From: Oscillatoriales cyanobacterium CG2_30_40_61 | GTDB lineage: Bacteria > Cyanobacteriota > Cyanobacteriia > Cyanobacteriales > Microcoleaceae | Length of the DNA stretch: 64,000 bases | Assembly: GCA_001873365.1 (NCBI GenBank) | Contig: MNYZ01000002.1 | Location: 1-64,000, forward strand | Direction: 5' to 3' | Shown: one piece after another, positions 39,242-49,667 of the stretch | Position numbering within the stretch: position 1 is the first letter of the stretch | How the letters are laid out: every line of letters starts with the position of its first letter | The notes under the pieces: generated by a model | Database searches by the model: none | What the model saw: the letters and a program-made list of their open reading frames with translations, nothing else | Told to the model about the DNA's origin: nothing | Position numbers and translations under genes: made by a program

Positions 39242-39324
39242 GCGGAACCCGGGACTTGAACCCGGAAGTCTTTGCAAACACTAGAACCTGAATCTAGCGC
39301 GTCTACCAATTCCGCCAGTTCCGC
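39242..39324 (-). tRNA. tRNA-Leu (anticodon CAG)
   Basis: Minus strand GCGGAACTGGCGGAATTGGTAGACGCGCTAGATTCAGGTTCTAGTGTTTGCAAAGACTTCCGGGTTCAAGTCCCGGGTTCCGC; long variable arm. Confidence 0.95.
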
Positions 39325-39444
39325 TTTTTTTATTCAATTGCACAATTATCAATCCTGCCATAGATTCTGAAATTTGTCAATCCCCCAGGGCTGAAAATAT
39401 AGCAAAAAAAAGGCAACACTGAGGGAAAAGAGCAAAAATTGTGC

Positions 39445-40047
39445 CTATTGCCGTTCATTTAGGGGATAATCAGGATCGCCGAGTCCACCCATCCGGTCAG
39501 GGGGCCAAAACCGCACCGTTGCCCGACCAATAATATTCTGCCGGGGGACAAAACCCCAATAGTGGCTATCGTAGCTATTGTTGCGATTATCTCCCAAAAC
39601 TAAATACTGGCCGTCGGGAACAGTCCCCGGCCCCCAGTTATATTCGGGTCGTTCGGCAATATACTTTTCTGGGAGAGCTTGGCCATTGATAAACACCGAG
39701 CCGTTTTTCACCTCCACGGTTTCACCAGGCAAACCGATAATTCGTTTGATAAAGGCATCTTTATATTGTTTTTTCAGTTCCTCTGTGGGGTTAAAGACCA
39801 CGACATCACCCCGATGGGGGTTGACCAACTTATAGCCGACCTTATCAATAATCAATCGATCATTAATTTCTAAAGTCGGTAACATTGACCCAGAGGGAAT
39901 ATAACGAGCTTCGGCAACGAATGTCCGAATCCCTAGGGCTAAGAAAATGCTCAAACTAACGGTTTTCAGGATTTCTACCCAGGGGTTTTCTTCCGGTTGA
40001 GGAGAAGATTTAACGGGATCTGGTTCTTGATTGGGTAGGCTACTCAT
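39445..40047 (-). CDS. lepB: Signal peptidase I
   Basis: ARYIPSGSMLPTLEINDRLIIDKVGYKL, GDVVVFNPTEELKKQYKDAFIKRIIGLPGETVEVKNGSVFINGQ, LGDNRNNSYDSHYWGFVPRQNIIGRA. Confidence 0.96.
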   Translation of the reverse strand: MSSLPNQEPDPVKSSPQPEENPWVEILKTVSLSIFLALGIRTFVAEARYIPSGSMLPTLEINDRLIIDKVGYKLVNPHRGDVVVFNPTEELKKQYKDAFIKRIIGLPGETVEVKNGSVFINGQALPEKYIAERPEYNWGPGTVPDGQYLVLGDNRNNSYDSHYWGFVPRQNIIGRATVRFWPPDRMGGLGDPDYPLNERQ

Positions 40048-40174
40048 AAGCGGTGGTCACAGGACAAAAAACTATATTGATCATATCAAATTTGTCTACA
40101 ATTGGGGGGTGATAGTTCCCGCCAGTGACAATTCGCGGTTAAATAGTTTTATAGCAGATTAGATCAAGGTAATT

Positions 40175-41512
40175 ATGTTTAATTTATACAGTGTATTGAT
40201 TAATCAAGCTCGGATTTTGTTGCCCAATGGTGATTTTTTACTCGGAGATGTTGCTATTATTGACGGTAAAATTGTTGAGATAGCTCCACAAATTGATCAT
40301 CATACCCTAGGGGAAGATAATTGGGAAATTATTGATTCAGAAGGGTTAACTTTATTGCCCGGTGTGATTGATCCCCAGGTACATTTTAGAGAACCGGGTT
40401 TAGAATATAAAGAAGATTTATATACGGCCAGTTGTGCCTGTGCAAAAGGGGGCGTGACTTCTTTTTTGGAAATGCCTAATACTCGCCCTTTAACCACTAC
40501 TCAAGCCCTTTTAGATGATAAATTAAGACGGGCGTCGGAAAAATGTATTGTTAATTATGGTTTTTTTATGGGGGCGACGGCGGAAAATTTACCAGATTTA
40601 TTAGAGGCAAATCCCACCCCGGGAATTAAGATTTTTATGGGGTCAATGCACGGAGATTTACTAATTGATCAAGAAGAAATATTAGAGAGTATTTTTGCAA
40701 AAGGCGATCGCTTAATTGCAGTTCATGCCGAAAATCAAGCCCGAATTAATCAACGTCGCCAAGAATTTGCCGGAATCACAGATCCGGCAATTCATTCTAC
40801 CATTCAAGATAATCAAGCGGCATTAGAAGCCAGTCAACTCGCCTTAAAACTCTCTAAAAAATATCAACGACGGTTACATATTCTGCATCTTTCAACGGGG
40901 GAAGAAGCGGAATTATTACGTCAAGAAAAACCGGAATGGGTGACAGCAGAAGTCACACCCCAGCATTTATTATTAAATATAACAGATTATGAGAAAATTG
41001 GCACTTTAGCCCAGATGAATCCCCCCTTGCGATCGCCCCAAGATAATCAAATATTATGGCAAGCTTTATTAGATGGTGTGATTGATTTTATTGCCACCGA
41101 TCACGCCCCCCATACCTTAGAAGAAAAAGCCAAAGGTTATCCGAATACGCCATCAGGAATGCCCGGAGTTGAGACTTCTTTACCCTTAATGTTAACACAA
41201 GCGATCGCCGGAAAATGTACGGTTCAACAAGTTTCTAATTGGATGTCTACCGCCGTAGCAAAAGCCTATAAAATCCCCAATAAAGGTAAAATAGAAGTAG
41301 GTTATGATGCGGATTTAGTCTTAGTAGATTTAAACAATTATCGTCCAGTTTTGCGGGAAGAAGTGTTAAGTAAATGTGGTTGGAGTCCCTTTGAAGGCTG
41401 GGAGTTAACTGGATGGCCAGAATATACGATTGTTGGGGGAAAAGTGGCTTATGGAAATCGCAAAGTTAATCCAGAAGTTCGGGGTCAGGCGTTAAGGTTT
41501 GATGCTGCTTAA
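40175..41512 (+). CDS. pyrC: Dihydroorotase
   Basis: TLLPGVIDPQVHFREPGLEYKEDLYTASCACAKGGVTSFLEMPNT, LHILHLSTGEEAELL, DFIATDHAPHTLEEK, PSGMPGVETSLPLML. Confidence 0.95.
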   Translation: MFNLYSVLINQARILLPNGDFLLGDVAIIDGKIVEIAPQIDHHTLGEDNWEIIDSEGLTLLPGVIDPQVHFREPGLEYKEDLYTASCACAKGGVTSFLEMPNTRPLTTTQALLDDKLRRASEKCIVNYGFFMGATAENLPDLLEANPTPGIKIFMGSMHGDLLIDQEEILESIFAKGDRLIAVHAENQARINQRRQEFAGITDPAIHSTIQDNQAALEASQLALKLSKKYQRRLHILHLSTGEEAELLRQEKPEWVTAEVTPQHLLLNITDYEKIGTLAQMNPPLRSPQDNQILWQALLDGVIDFIATDHAPHTLEEKAKGYPNTPSGMPGVETSLPLMLTQAIAGKCTVQQVSNWMSTAVAKAYKIPNKGKIEVGYDADLVLVDLNNYRPVLREEVLSKCGWSPFEGWELTGWPEYTIVGGKVAYGNRKVNPEVRGQALRFDAA

Positions 41513-41560
41513 AAAACCGTAGTAAGCCCTTTAGGGCTTTGTCTATTAGTATTTGTAATA

Positions 41561-41603
41561 AAAAAGCACACCCTTAGTTTAAACTGCAAGGCGTGTGCTT
41601 TTT
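41561..41603. terminator. Bidirectional terminator
   Basis: AAAAAGCACAC...GTGTGCTTTTT between convergent pyrC and the TPR-GT61 gene. Confidence 0.8.
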
Positions 41604-41637
41604 CCTGATTCTATTTTCAAATTCAATTGGTATGATT

Positions 41638-44600
41638 TTAACTAACTAATTTTTTAGCTAATTCCGTTGCTTGACGATAGGCTTTAATCGCTTCTTTCAG
41701 ATCACCCTGTTCTCGTAAAGCATCACCTAATTTATGGTAAACTTGCCAAGCATTCGGTTCTAATTGGATAATTTGACGATAACAATTAATCGCAGATTCC
41801 CAGTCTTGAGATTCAAACCAAATATCCCCTAATGTTTCTTGAATTGAAACTAATTTAGGATTTAATTTCACCGCTTCTTGATAGCAGATAATCGCTTCTT
41901 GCCATTGTTGCTGCTGGGAATAAATATCTCCTAATAACCCTTGAGTTTCTGCTAACCAACCGATTTCATTCGAGGCTGAAAAATCAGTATTTCCCGATGA
42001 TAGATGGGTGGGATTGAGCTGTTGAATTGCCACTTGATAGGCCTGTTTATAATGGGCGATCGCCGCTTCTAATTGATTTTGCTGTTGTAACCCCTGGGCT
42101 AACCGTTGATGGGCAATAACGTGCTGGGGATCGCGCTCTAATACCCGCCGATAACAGATCATTGCTTGACTGATTTGTCCCCGTTTCCAAAGGGCATTTC
42201 CTAAACTGAAATAATCCTCTAAGGTGGCTTTTTCTGGGGCTAATTGTAGGGCTTCATACAGACAATCTTCGGCATTTTCTGAACGTCCTACTGTTTGCCA
42301 AAGGTGGGATAATTGATGGTAGGCTTGGGGTTGGGGCTGAATTAAAATGGCTTGTTGATAACAGGCGATCGCTGGTTGCCACTGTTGTTGTTGAGCAAAA
42401 ATATCTCCTAATTCCAAATACAAATTTTCGTTTTTGGGCTGTTGAGCAATAGCTTTTTGATAACACAATTTAGCTTTATCCCAGTTTTTTTGTTCAACAA
42501 AAACCTTAGCTAAAAGTTGATAAATAGCCACATCTTGAGGAGTCTGTTGTAAAAGTTGTTGGCATAAATGCAAACAGGATTCATATTGTTGTTGATGATA
42601 ATAAATCTGAGCTTGTTGTAGAGAAACTGGTTCGATTATGGCAGGATTAACAGGATTTTCTGAAATTATAGTTGCAGAAGATACTCCCATTGTTAGGACA
42701 GATTGAGTGGGTAAATTCCCCGCCATTAATAAGAGAATTTGCCGATAGTCAGAACTTCCCGTAATGCCTTTATTCTGATGCAAAAGGGCTTGGGTCAGGT
42801 TTTGCAGTGCTAACAATAACCGAGGGTTTAATTCTAATGCTTGACGATAGCAAGAAATCACTTCTTCCCATTTTCCTTGAGCGACTAATACTTTTCCTAA
42901 ACTATTATAGGATTCAAAGGATTTAGGATTAAAATTAATCGCTTGTTGATAAAAACTTTCCGCCTCGGCTAATTTTCCTTGGGCTGCGAATAATTCTCCC
43001 AAATTATGATAAACTTCAACGGGGTTAGCATGACAATGAAGGGCGCGACGATAACTAATTTCGGCTTGATCAATTTTGCCTTGACGGAATAGAATATTAC
43101 CCAGGGAAAGATGTTCTTCTGGTTTAATATTTTGAGGTTCTAAACTGAAGGCTTGATACCAGCAAGATGCCGCCATTTTTAGTTTACCCAGTTTACTCCA
43201 AACCTTTCCTAAATTTCGATGAGCCAGGGCTAAATCTGGTTGTAATTTAATTGCTTTTTGATAGGAATGAATAGCAGGTTTCCACTGTTTAAGTTGGGCG
43301 TATAAATTCCCTAAATTAGCATGAACAATAGCTTCATTGGGTTTAAGATTAACAATATATTGATACCATTTTAAGGCTTCTTCCGGTTTACCCAACCCCT
43401 GTAAAGATTTTCCTAACAAGTGATAAGCCTCAACGGTATTGGGATTAAGTGTAATCACTTTTTGACATTCCTGAATAACCCGTTGATAGTTTTTCTGTTC
43501 AAAGTAAGTTTCAGCCGTTTTAATACTATTTTCTATTGCAATTAAATTAGATTCTGTCAGGGTTATATTTTCTTGTTTTGACAGGCGAAACAACTCTAAG
43601 GAGGTGGGATTTTTACCTGAAGAATTTGCTTCAATCATATTCAATTCTCCAGCGTGGTGATGATGTCCGTTTTGATGAGAAGAAGTAGTAACCATATTAA
43701 TGCTTGAACTCCTGTGATAGTTGATAAATGGAATTTGTTGTAAATCTAAGGAAATTTCAGCCGGATTAATTAAGGGTTGATCTCTGGCTTTAAACCGAGT
43801 AGAATCCGAGGAGATTGCGGTTTGATTCTGGAGGTCAGAATCTAAGATTTTAAGGATTTTTTCTAACTGATTTATTTTAACATAAATATCCTCAATTAAG
43901 GGAGATTGATACATTAACTTTCGCAGAGGATAACAGCTAAAAACTTCCCCTGTGATGTAATAATGTTTGAGTCCTAATTGTTGACTAATCACCCAATAAT
44001 AATGACGAATATAATGGGGAGAAACCAGTTCAATAACAATAGTTTCAGGAGAACAAAACATCAAATTTGTTAATCCCGCACCATGGGGGGCAATAATAAC
44101 TTTAGCATGGGCAAATAAACGGGCTTGTTCTGCAACAGATAGGGTTTCTAATTCAACGGGAACAACCCCCCATTCACTCAAATAAGTAATTACATCATTT
44201 TCATTCAAAACCTGCCGATATTTGGCTTGATTTCGACGAATAAAAATCCGTTCTGGATAGGGATGATTAGAGGGTGTAATCGCCTCAGCAAATAACTGAC
44301 GATTAAAGTTAATTACTTCAGGAGTTACCCATCCTACTGACCCGGTAAAGGACGGAATAATCAGTTGTTTGGCTTGGATATAGGGATGGCGATCGCTTTC
44401 TATAATTTTAGCTTCAGGAATCCCTAACTTTTGTAAGGTTTCTCGCTGAAAAGGGGCTTTAATACTATTAATTAAAAACCAATCAATATCTTGCCAATCG
44501 GGTTGTTTTTGTTGTAAAATAGCAAAGCGAGGTAAAATATCAACCATCCAATGAAAATACACATTTCCTGATAATCCCGATAACACAGCGACGGAACCAG

Positions 44601-46131
44601 AAATCTTTTCTAATGGGGGAAATTCTGCTAAAGAAAAGATTTGATGTTGTTTCCAATCAATCCCATCACATCCGGGTAGAGGAGTGGGATAAAATCGGGA
44701 TAAATCGGTTAATAGTTCATTTTTGGAGTTGAGAATTGCGATCGCATTACAAACATTCCACCAACTTTTTTGAGGAGCAATCCACGCCTTTCCCTGGGGG
44801 ATAATAGTAATAGATTGGGGTGGTATATTCCCAGAAAGATCTTGAGGTTGAGAACAGTTATAAATTCCCTCATCTAAACGAGTGGGATGTAAAAGTTTGA
44901 ACACTCGATTTAAACAGATCGGACAGTCTAAACCCTGACATTGGGGATGGTTAGAATCCGATTGATCAAAATTAGTATTTAGTTTAACGTTTAAACCCGT
45001 TAATTTTGGCTTTTTGTGGTCTGGTTTCTGCTGTTCTAATACCCACGTTAACCGTTGATAGATTTCCGGTTGTTCTGGATTAATTCCTAATGCTTGATGA
45101 TAATAAATTGCCGCCGAAACAAACTGTTGTTGCTGGACAAAGGATTCTGCTAATTTTAAATAGGGATCAATCCAATTCGGATCAGCTTTGATAGACTGTT
45201 GATAATAATATTCCGCCTGGGGATAATTTCGATATTCTGCTAAAGTATTTCCTAGATGAAAATGCACCTTAGCAAAATCGTGATAAACCTCTAGGGATTG
45301 GGGATTCTGTTGTAAATCCTCAATTAATTTTCCACAGGTAATTCTAGCTTGATCAAGTTCGTTATCCCCTTTTAACTGTTTAACATTCTGACAGTAAGCA
45401 GTAATAAAAGGTTGCTCTAACTCAATAATTTTTTGCAAATGAAATAGGGATTCTGCCAGTTGATCCTGTTGTAAAAGTGAGTTTACACATTCACTATGGG
45501 CAGAAATTGAATTAGGTTCAACCTGAATTAGTTGTTTAAAATATTGAATAGCCACTTCATGCAAACCTTGTTTCTGAAAAGCCTTGCCTAAATTTAAGTA
45601 GGCTTCTTTTAAATCCGGTTGTAGCTGAATTGCTTGTAAATACCCGGCGATCGCCCCATCAAAATTACCTTGTTTAAAATAAGTATGGGCAAGGTTATGA
45701 TAGAGTTTAGCAGACTGTGGACAATGAATTAAACCCTGTTTAAAAGTTTGAATCCCAGCTTCCCAATTCTCTTTCTGAATCCAAATTAATCCCAAATTAA
45801 TATAGGCATTAACCCCTTGGGGATTTAACCTAATTGCAATTTGATAGCTTTCTTGAGCTTCATCTAATAAGTCTTGTTTTTGCAGCGCAACCGCCAGATT
45901 ATAATAGGCTAAATCTGACTCAGGATCTTGAATTACTTGCTGTTGATAGCGTTCAATTTCCCTGCGTAATTGGTGATTGGAAATTCCTATTGTTGACGGG
46001 GCTAGGGATGAACCTTGACTTCCCTCGGATGGATGTATTCCCTTGACATCAAAAGATAGCAATACAGGAGGGTTGTCTGATAGTTTTGCGGTATTAACAG
46101 AACGATTATTCATAGGAGGTGGAATTAGCAC
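41638..46131 (-). CDS. TPR-rich protein with central GT61-family (DUF563) glycosyltransferase domain
   Basis: Many TPRs (e.g. AEYYYQQSIKADPNWIDPYLKLAESF) on both sides of GNVYFHWMVDILPRFAIL...RIFIRRNQAKYRQVLNENDVITYL...FAHAKVIIAPHGAGLTNLMFCSPETIVIEL. Confidence 0.85.
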   Translation of the reverse strand: MLIPPPMNNRSVNTAKLSDNPPVLLSFDVKGIHPSEGSQGSSLAPSTIGISNHQLRREIERYQQQVIQDPESDLAYYNLAVALQKQDLLDEAQESYQIAIRLNPQGVNAYINLGLIWIQKENWEAGIQTFKQGLIHCPQSAKLYHNLAHTYFKQGNFDGAIAGYLQAIQLQPDLKEAYLNLGKAFQKQGLHEVAIQYFKQLIQVEPNSISAHSECVNSLLQQDQLAESLFHLQKIIELEQPFITAYCQNVKQLKGDNELDQARITCGKLIEDLQQNPQSLEVYHDFAKVHFHLGNTLAEYRNYPQAEYYYQQSIKADPNWIDPYLKLAESFVQQQQFVSAAIYYHQALGINPEQPEIYQRLTWVLEQQKPDHKKPKLTGLNVKLNTNFDQSDSNHPQCQGLDCPICLNRVFKLLHPTRLDEGIYNCSQPQDLSGNIPPQSITIIPQGKAWIAPQKSWWNVCNAIAILNSKNELLTDLSRFYPTPLPGCDGIDWKQHQIFSLAEFPPLEKISGSVAVLSGLSGNVYFHWMVDILPRFAILQQKQPDWQDIDWFLINSIKAPFQRETLQKLGIPEAKIIESDRHPYIQAKQLIIPSFTGSVGWVTPEVINFNRQLFAEAITPSNHPYPERIFIRRNQAKYRQVLNENDVITYLSEWGVVPVELETLSVAEQARLFAHAKVIIAPHGAGLTNLMFCSPETIVIELVSPHYIRHYYWVISQQLGLKHYYITGEVFSCYPLRKLMYQSPLIEDIYVKINQLEKILKILDSDLQNQTAISSDSTRFKARDQPLINPAEISLDLQQIPFINYHRSSSINMVTTSSHQNGHHHHAGELNMIEANSSGKNPTSLELFRLSKQENITLTESNLIAIENSIKTAETYFEQKNYQRVIQECQKVITLNPNTVEAYHLLGKSLQGLGKPEEALKWYQYIVNLKPNEAIVHANLGNLYAQLKQWKPAIHSYQKAIKLQPDLALAHRNLGKVWSKLGKLKMAASCWYQAFSLEPQNIKPEEHLSLGNILFRQGKIDQAEISYRRALHCHANPVEVYHNLGELFAAQGKLAEAESFYQQAINFNPKSFESYNSLGKVLVAQGKWEEVISCYRQALELNPRLLLALQNLTQALLHQNKGITGSSDYRQILLLMAGNLPTQSVLTMGVSSATIISENPVNPAIIEPVSLQQAQIYYHQQQYESCLHLCQQLLQQTPQDVAIYQLLAKVFVEQKNWDKAKLCYQKAIAQQPKNENLYLELGDIFAQQQQWQPAIACYQQAILIQPQPQAYHQLSHLWQTVGRSENAEDCLYEALQLAPEKATLEDYFSLGNALWKRGQISQAMICYRRVLERDPQHVIAHQRLAQGLQQQNQLEAAIAHYKQAYQVAIQQLNPTHLSSGNTDFSASNEIGWLAETQGLLGDIYSQQQQWQEAIICYQEAVKLNPKLVSIQETLGDIWFESQDWESAINCYRQIIQLEPNAWQVYHKLGDALREQGDLKEAIKAYRQATELAKKLVS

Positions 46132-46149
46132 AAAGGGATTAATTTTTTC

Positions 46150-47328
46150 TTAAATTAAGCGGAAGTTATTATCATTAAGGTTCAAGTTTGCACCCATTTG
46201 GAGTACAGGTGTTGATTGTCCTTGTTTATCCAGGTAATATAATGTTCCCGTTACCTTGTCATAGACTAGGTTGGCACTACCAGCAACTAAAGTATTATTC
46301 TGATCAAAGTTTCCAATCACAGTCAGTTCTCCAGACTCAAGAGAACCGCCTGTTTGTGTACTAATAGCATTAAATAAATCTGCATCTAGGAAAATTTTAT
46401 CTTCTGCAACGCTAAAGTCGGTGAGGGTATCTAAGCCAAATGCTTCTGTAATACTATTAGGTATTGATTCGCCTCTAAAAATATAACTGAATGTATCTGA
46501 ACCTAAACCGCCAATCAAACTATCATTTCCTTTATCTCCACTCAGGAAGTCATTCCCATCTCCACCGATGATCGTGTCATTATCTTGACCACCATAGAAA
46601 GTATCATTCCCATCTCCACCGATGAGGCTATCCTGACCCACAGCCCCGTAGATGAAATCATTTCCGACTCCACCAGAAACAACATCATCACCGATATCTC
46701 CAAATAACCAGTCATCGCCCGCTCCACCATCTACGGTGTCATTATCTTTTCCGGCGTAGACGGTATCATTTCCCTCTCCACCTATTAAGCTATCCTGACC
46801 CTCACCTCCGTAGATAACATCATTTCCGACTCCACCGAAAATAACATCATCACCGAGGTCTCCAAATAACAAGTCATCGCCTTCTCCGCCATCTACGGTG
46901 TCATTATCTTTTCCAGCGTAGACGGTATCATTGCCCGAACCAGCGATAATGGAATCATTGCCTTGGTTTCCAAACAGAACATCATTGCCAGTTCCGCCGA
47001 ATATTAGGTCATTTCCTTCATCTCCAAAGATGAGATCATCTCCACCACCACCGTCAACCGTATCGTTACCTTTTCCGGCATAAATGGTATCGTTTCCCTC
47101 GCCTCCGTATAGGAGATCATTTCCTTGGTAAGCCAGGATAACATCATCTCCATCATCAGCACAGACTCCATCATCCTGATTACTCAGAATAATTTTATCA
47201 CTGCCATTAGAACCAATTAGACTATTAGATTTATCGAGGAACCCTTCTATAATAAACCCTCCATTTTTGGAGTCAGGGATAGGTTGTATCAGGTTGGGTT
47301 CCGTTGGATTTTGACAGGGTAAAGACAT
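46150..47328 (-). CDS. RTX / hemolysin-type calcium-binding repeat protein
   Basis: Repeated GGxGxDxUx nonapeptides (GNDTVYAGKDNDTVDGGEGDDLLFGDLGDDVIFGG) and C-terminal SDTFSYIFRGES..DTLTDFSVAEDKIFLDADLF. Confidence 0.92.
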   Translation of the reverse strand: MSLPCQNPTEPNLIQPIPDSKNGGFIIEGFLDKSNSLIGSNGSDKIILSNQDDGVCADDGDDVILAYQGNDLLYGGEGNDTIYAGKGNDTVDGGGGDDLIFGDEGNDLIFGGTGNDVLFGNQGNDSIIAGSGNDTVYAGKDNDTVDGGEGDDLLFGDLGDDVIFGGVGNDVIYGGEGQDSLIGGEGNDTVYAGKDNDTVDGGAGDDWLFGDIGDDVVSGGVGNDFIYGAVGQDSLIGGDGNDTFYGGQDNDTIIGGDGNDFLSGDKGNDSLIGGLGSDTFSYIFRGESIPNSITEAFGLDTLTDFSVAEDKIFLDADLFNAISTQTGGSLESGELTVIGNFDQNNTLVAGSANLVYDKVTGTLYYLDKQGQSTPVLQMGANLNLNDNNFRLI

Positions 47329-48029
47329 AGTAATAACCTAATTTGTGATGATAAGGCGATAAACCAATTGGTTTTTAAAGTTGAAATCTCGAATCTTTCA
47401 AGTTTCAACCCCAAGCCTTTTAGAGAGAGACTGGAGACAAAACAGAGACAAGTATATAAACTTGTAATTTTTTCGAGGACAAATTATGAGGATCATGATT
47501 GATTCGGTTTTTTTTAAGATGTTCCAGTTGTTCAGTAACTCTTGATCATCCTTGAAACACCATAAGTGTTTGGGATCTGATCTCAAGTTGGAGTTCTCTG
47601 AAAACTGCTACCCATACATACAAGTATTTGATCAATGCTCAGGATTTACGCAGAAAGAATTTATCTGAATAAATACTGATAAATCCCAGAAAGTTATTGC
47701 TCGGTATTAATTAACGTCAATCCGTAATAATAATTGTTATAAAAAACACAAAAAGTTTTAATAAATTAAGCATCACTCCCTAGAAATCCGCTATGATTAG
47801 GTCTTCTATTTTTAGAAAATCTTCCCAATCTGACTGGATCAGAGCAATTAAGTTTCAAGGACTGATGAACCGGATTGAAGATGAAAAAAAGATTAATTTT
47901 CTCTTAACTTAGCTATAAAAATATTAACACCAAAAATCAACCTTAACCCCAATAATCCTCAGCAACAGACTGAATTAATTACAATTAGTTCCCCAATTAT
48001 TTTAACTTAGTGTCTTAGAGCCTTTGTGG

Positions 48030-48794
48030 TTACTTTAATAAAGGATTTAACCAATATAAAATTTGTTTTTTGAGTTGGTTCAAATCTTGATAAACTGCTT
48101 GTTTAATCCATTGACCAATAGCATCTAAGGGGGTAAAAGTTTCTCCCACTGACCAGTTAACATTTTGACCTAGGGGAGTTTGATGATCGCCATTTAATTT
48201 TTGTAAGGTGATTAACCCGGGGAACTTTTGGTCTAAAATATGATGTAAATTAGAAGTTTGATCAATAGTATCTTTAGAGAATTTAATTAAAAGATTTCTT
48301 CTAATTCGATAGCGATCGCTAACTAAAATATTAGTTTCTTCGGGAGAGGGTGTAAACTCCACATCCATAAATTGTGAAATTTGTTCAACCAAAGGAATAG
48401 ATTGACGGGCGGGATAATTATTAAAAGACATTAAAATATTTCCCGAACGTTCTATGGGAAATAAAGAACCCATTAACAAATGAACTTTACACCCCATACT
48501 ATGTCCTAATCCATAAATAGGTAAACCGCGTCTTTTTAATAATTGTAGATCATATAAATCATATAATCCATCTTCAAATATTTCAAAAACCTCCTTTGCG
48601 ATCGCCGTATGATCCAGGGTATTAATAAAAGGAGTCGCCACAATTGCATAACCCTGATAGGCGAGTTCTTCGAGTAACCAACGATAGGTTAAATGGGGTG
48701 CAGTTGCCACAAAAGCCCCCCCCAAAAAATGCACAATTGCTTGAGGGCGAGGGGGAATTAATACCCAATTTCCTGAAATAGAAAGCCAGTCCAT
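48030..48794 (-). CDS. DUF1350 family protein (alpha/beta hydrolase-like)
   Basis: HFLGGAFVATAPHLTYRWLLEELAYQGYAIVATPFINTLDHTAIAKEVF; YGLGHSMGCKVHLLMGSLF. Confidence 0.9.
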   Translation of the reverse strand: MDWLSISGNWVLIPPRPQAIVHFLGGAFVATAPHLTYRWLLEELAYQGYAIVATPFINTLDHTAIAKEVFEIFEDGLYDLYDLQLLKRRGLPIYGLGHSMGCKVHLLMGSLFPIERSGNILMSFNNYPARQSIPLVEQISQFMDVEFTPSPEETNILVSDRYRIRRNLLIKFSKDTIDQTSNLHHILDQKFPGLITLQKLNGDHQTPLGQNVNWSVGETFTPLDAIGQWIKQAVYQDLNQLKKQILYWLNPLLK

Positions 48795-48968
48795 TTAATT
48801 TTTTATAATTGTTATTTTGATACCCTAATTTTAATAATTAGGAGGTTTTGCCTATTCCCTATTCCGGTGTTTCCTATTCCCTGTTCCCTCTATAGTAAGA
48901 ATTTTAACTCTATTATAGAGGGATTTATACTAATTATACCTAAATTTAGGAATTTTGGGGATATCTAA

Positions 48969-49559
48969 TTATGCTTTATTGCGATAAGATTTGGCAAGCA
49001 TTTGTGCAGCGAAGACACCGCCAATAAACCCGAATAAATGTCCCTGCCAAGAAATCCCATATTGTGAGGGTAAAACCCCCCAAATTAAGCCCCCATAAAG
49101 CCAACCCACAACTAAGGATAAGGCAATAGAAACAAAACTGCGTTCAAAAAATCCTCTTAATAGCAGAAATCCTAAATATCCAAAAACAACCCCACTTGCC
49201 CCAATATGAATTGTATTAGGTGAACCGAATATCCACACCCCCAAACCACTAAAAATTATGGTGATGAATGTGACCATAAAAAAGTCTTTAACATCCCGCA
49301 ACATCACAAACCAACCTAGTATAATTAAGGGTAAGGTATTGGCGGCTAAATGGTTAAAATTTCCATGTAAAAAAGGAGCAAAGAAAATTCCTTGTAACCC
49401 TTGAATATGATGGGGACGAATTCCTAAGCCATTTAACGCGCCTCTAAATACAAAAAAATCAATAATTTCAATTATCCACAGGAAAGCCACAATTCCCCCT
49501 AAGATTAGGATAGGGCTTTTGAGTTCCTGAGTCAGTGATGTTTCAGTTCGGTTAGACAT
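48969..49559 (-). CDS. Rhomboid-family intramembrane serine protease
   Basis: LHGNFNHLAANTLPLIILGW, HIGASGVVFGYLGFLLLRG (catalytic Ser), ISWQGHLFGFIGGVFAA (catalytic His). Confidence 0.92.
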   Translation of the reverse strand: MSNRTETSLTQELKSPILILGGIVAFLWIIEIIDFFVFRGALNGLGIRPHHIQGLQGIFFAPFLHGNFNHLAANTLPLIILGWFVMLRDVKDFFMVTFITIIFSGLGVWIFGSPNTIHIGASGVVFGYLGFLLLRGFFERSFVSIALSLVVGWLYGGLIWGVLPSQYGISWQGHLFGFIGGVFAAQMLAKSYRNKA

Positions 49560-49667
49560 AATTGTTTAGGGTTGGAAGATAACGTGATTTTAGTTAACTA
49601 CAAAACTAGGTGCCGTCGTTTCGGATTGGGCTAAGATTAATTATATGATAGTCAAAAATCTAGTAAA

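Noticed and set aside
46150-47328. DNA-level repeat array / CRISPR-like signal in the RTX gene
   Set aside because: Periodicity is explained by protein-coding calcium-binding nonapeptides.
47398-47586. 62-aa minus-strand ORF upstream of the RTX gene
   Set aside because: No coding signature or recognisable domain; lies in an AT-rich intergenic region.
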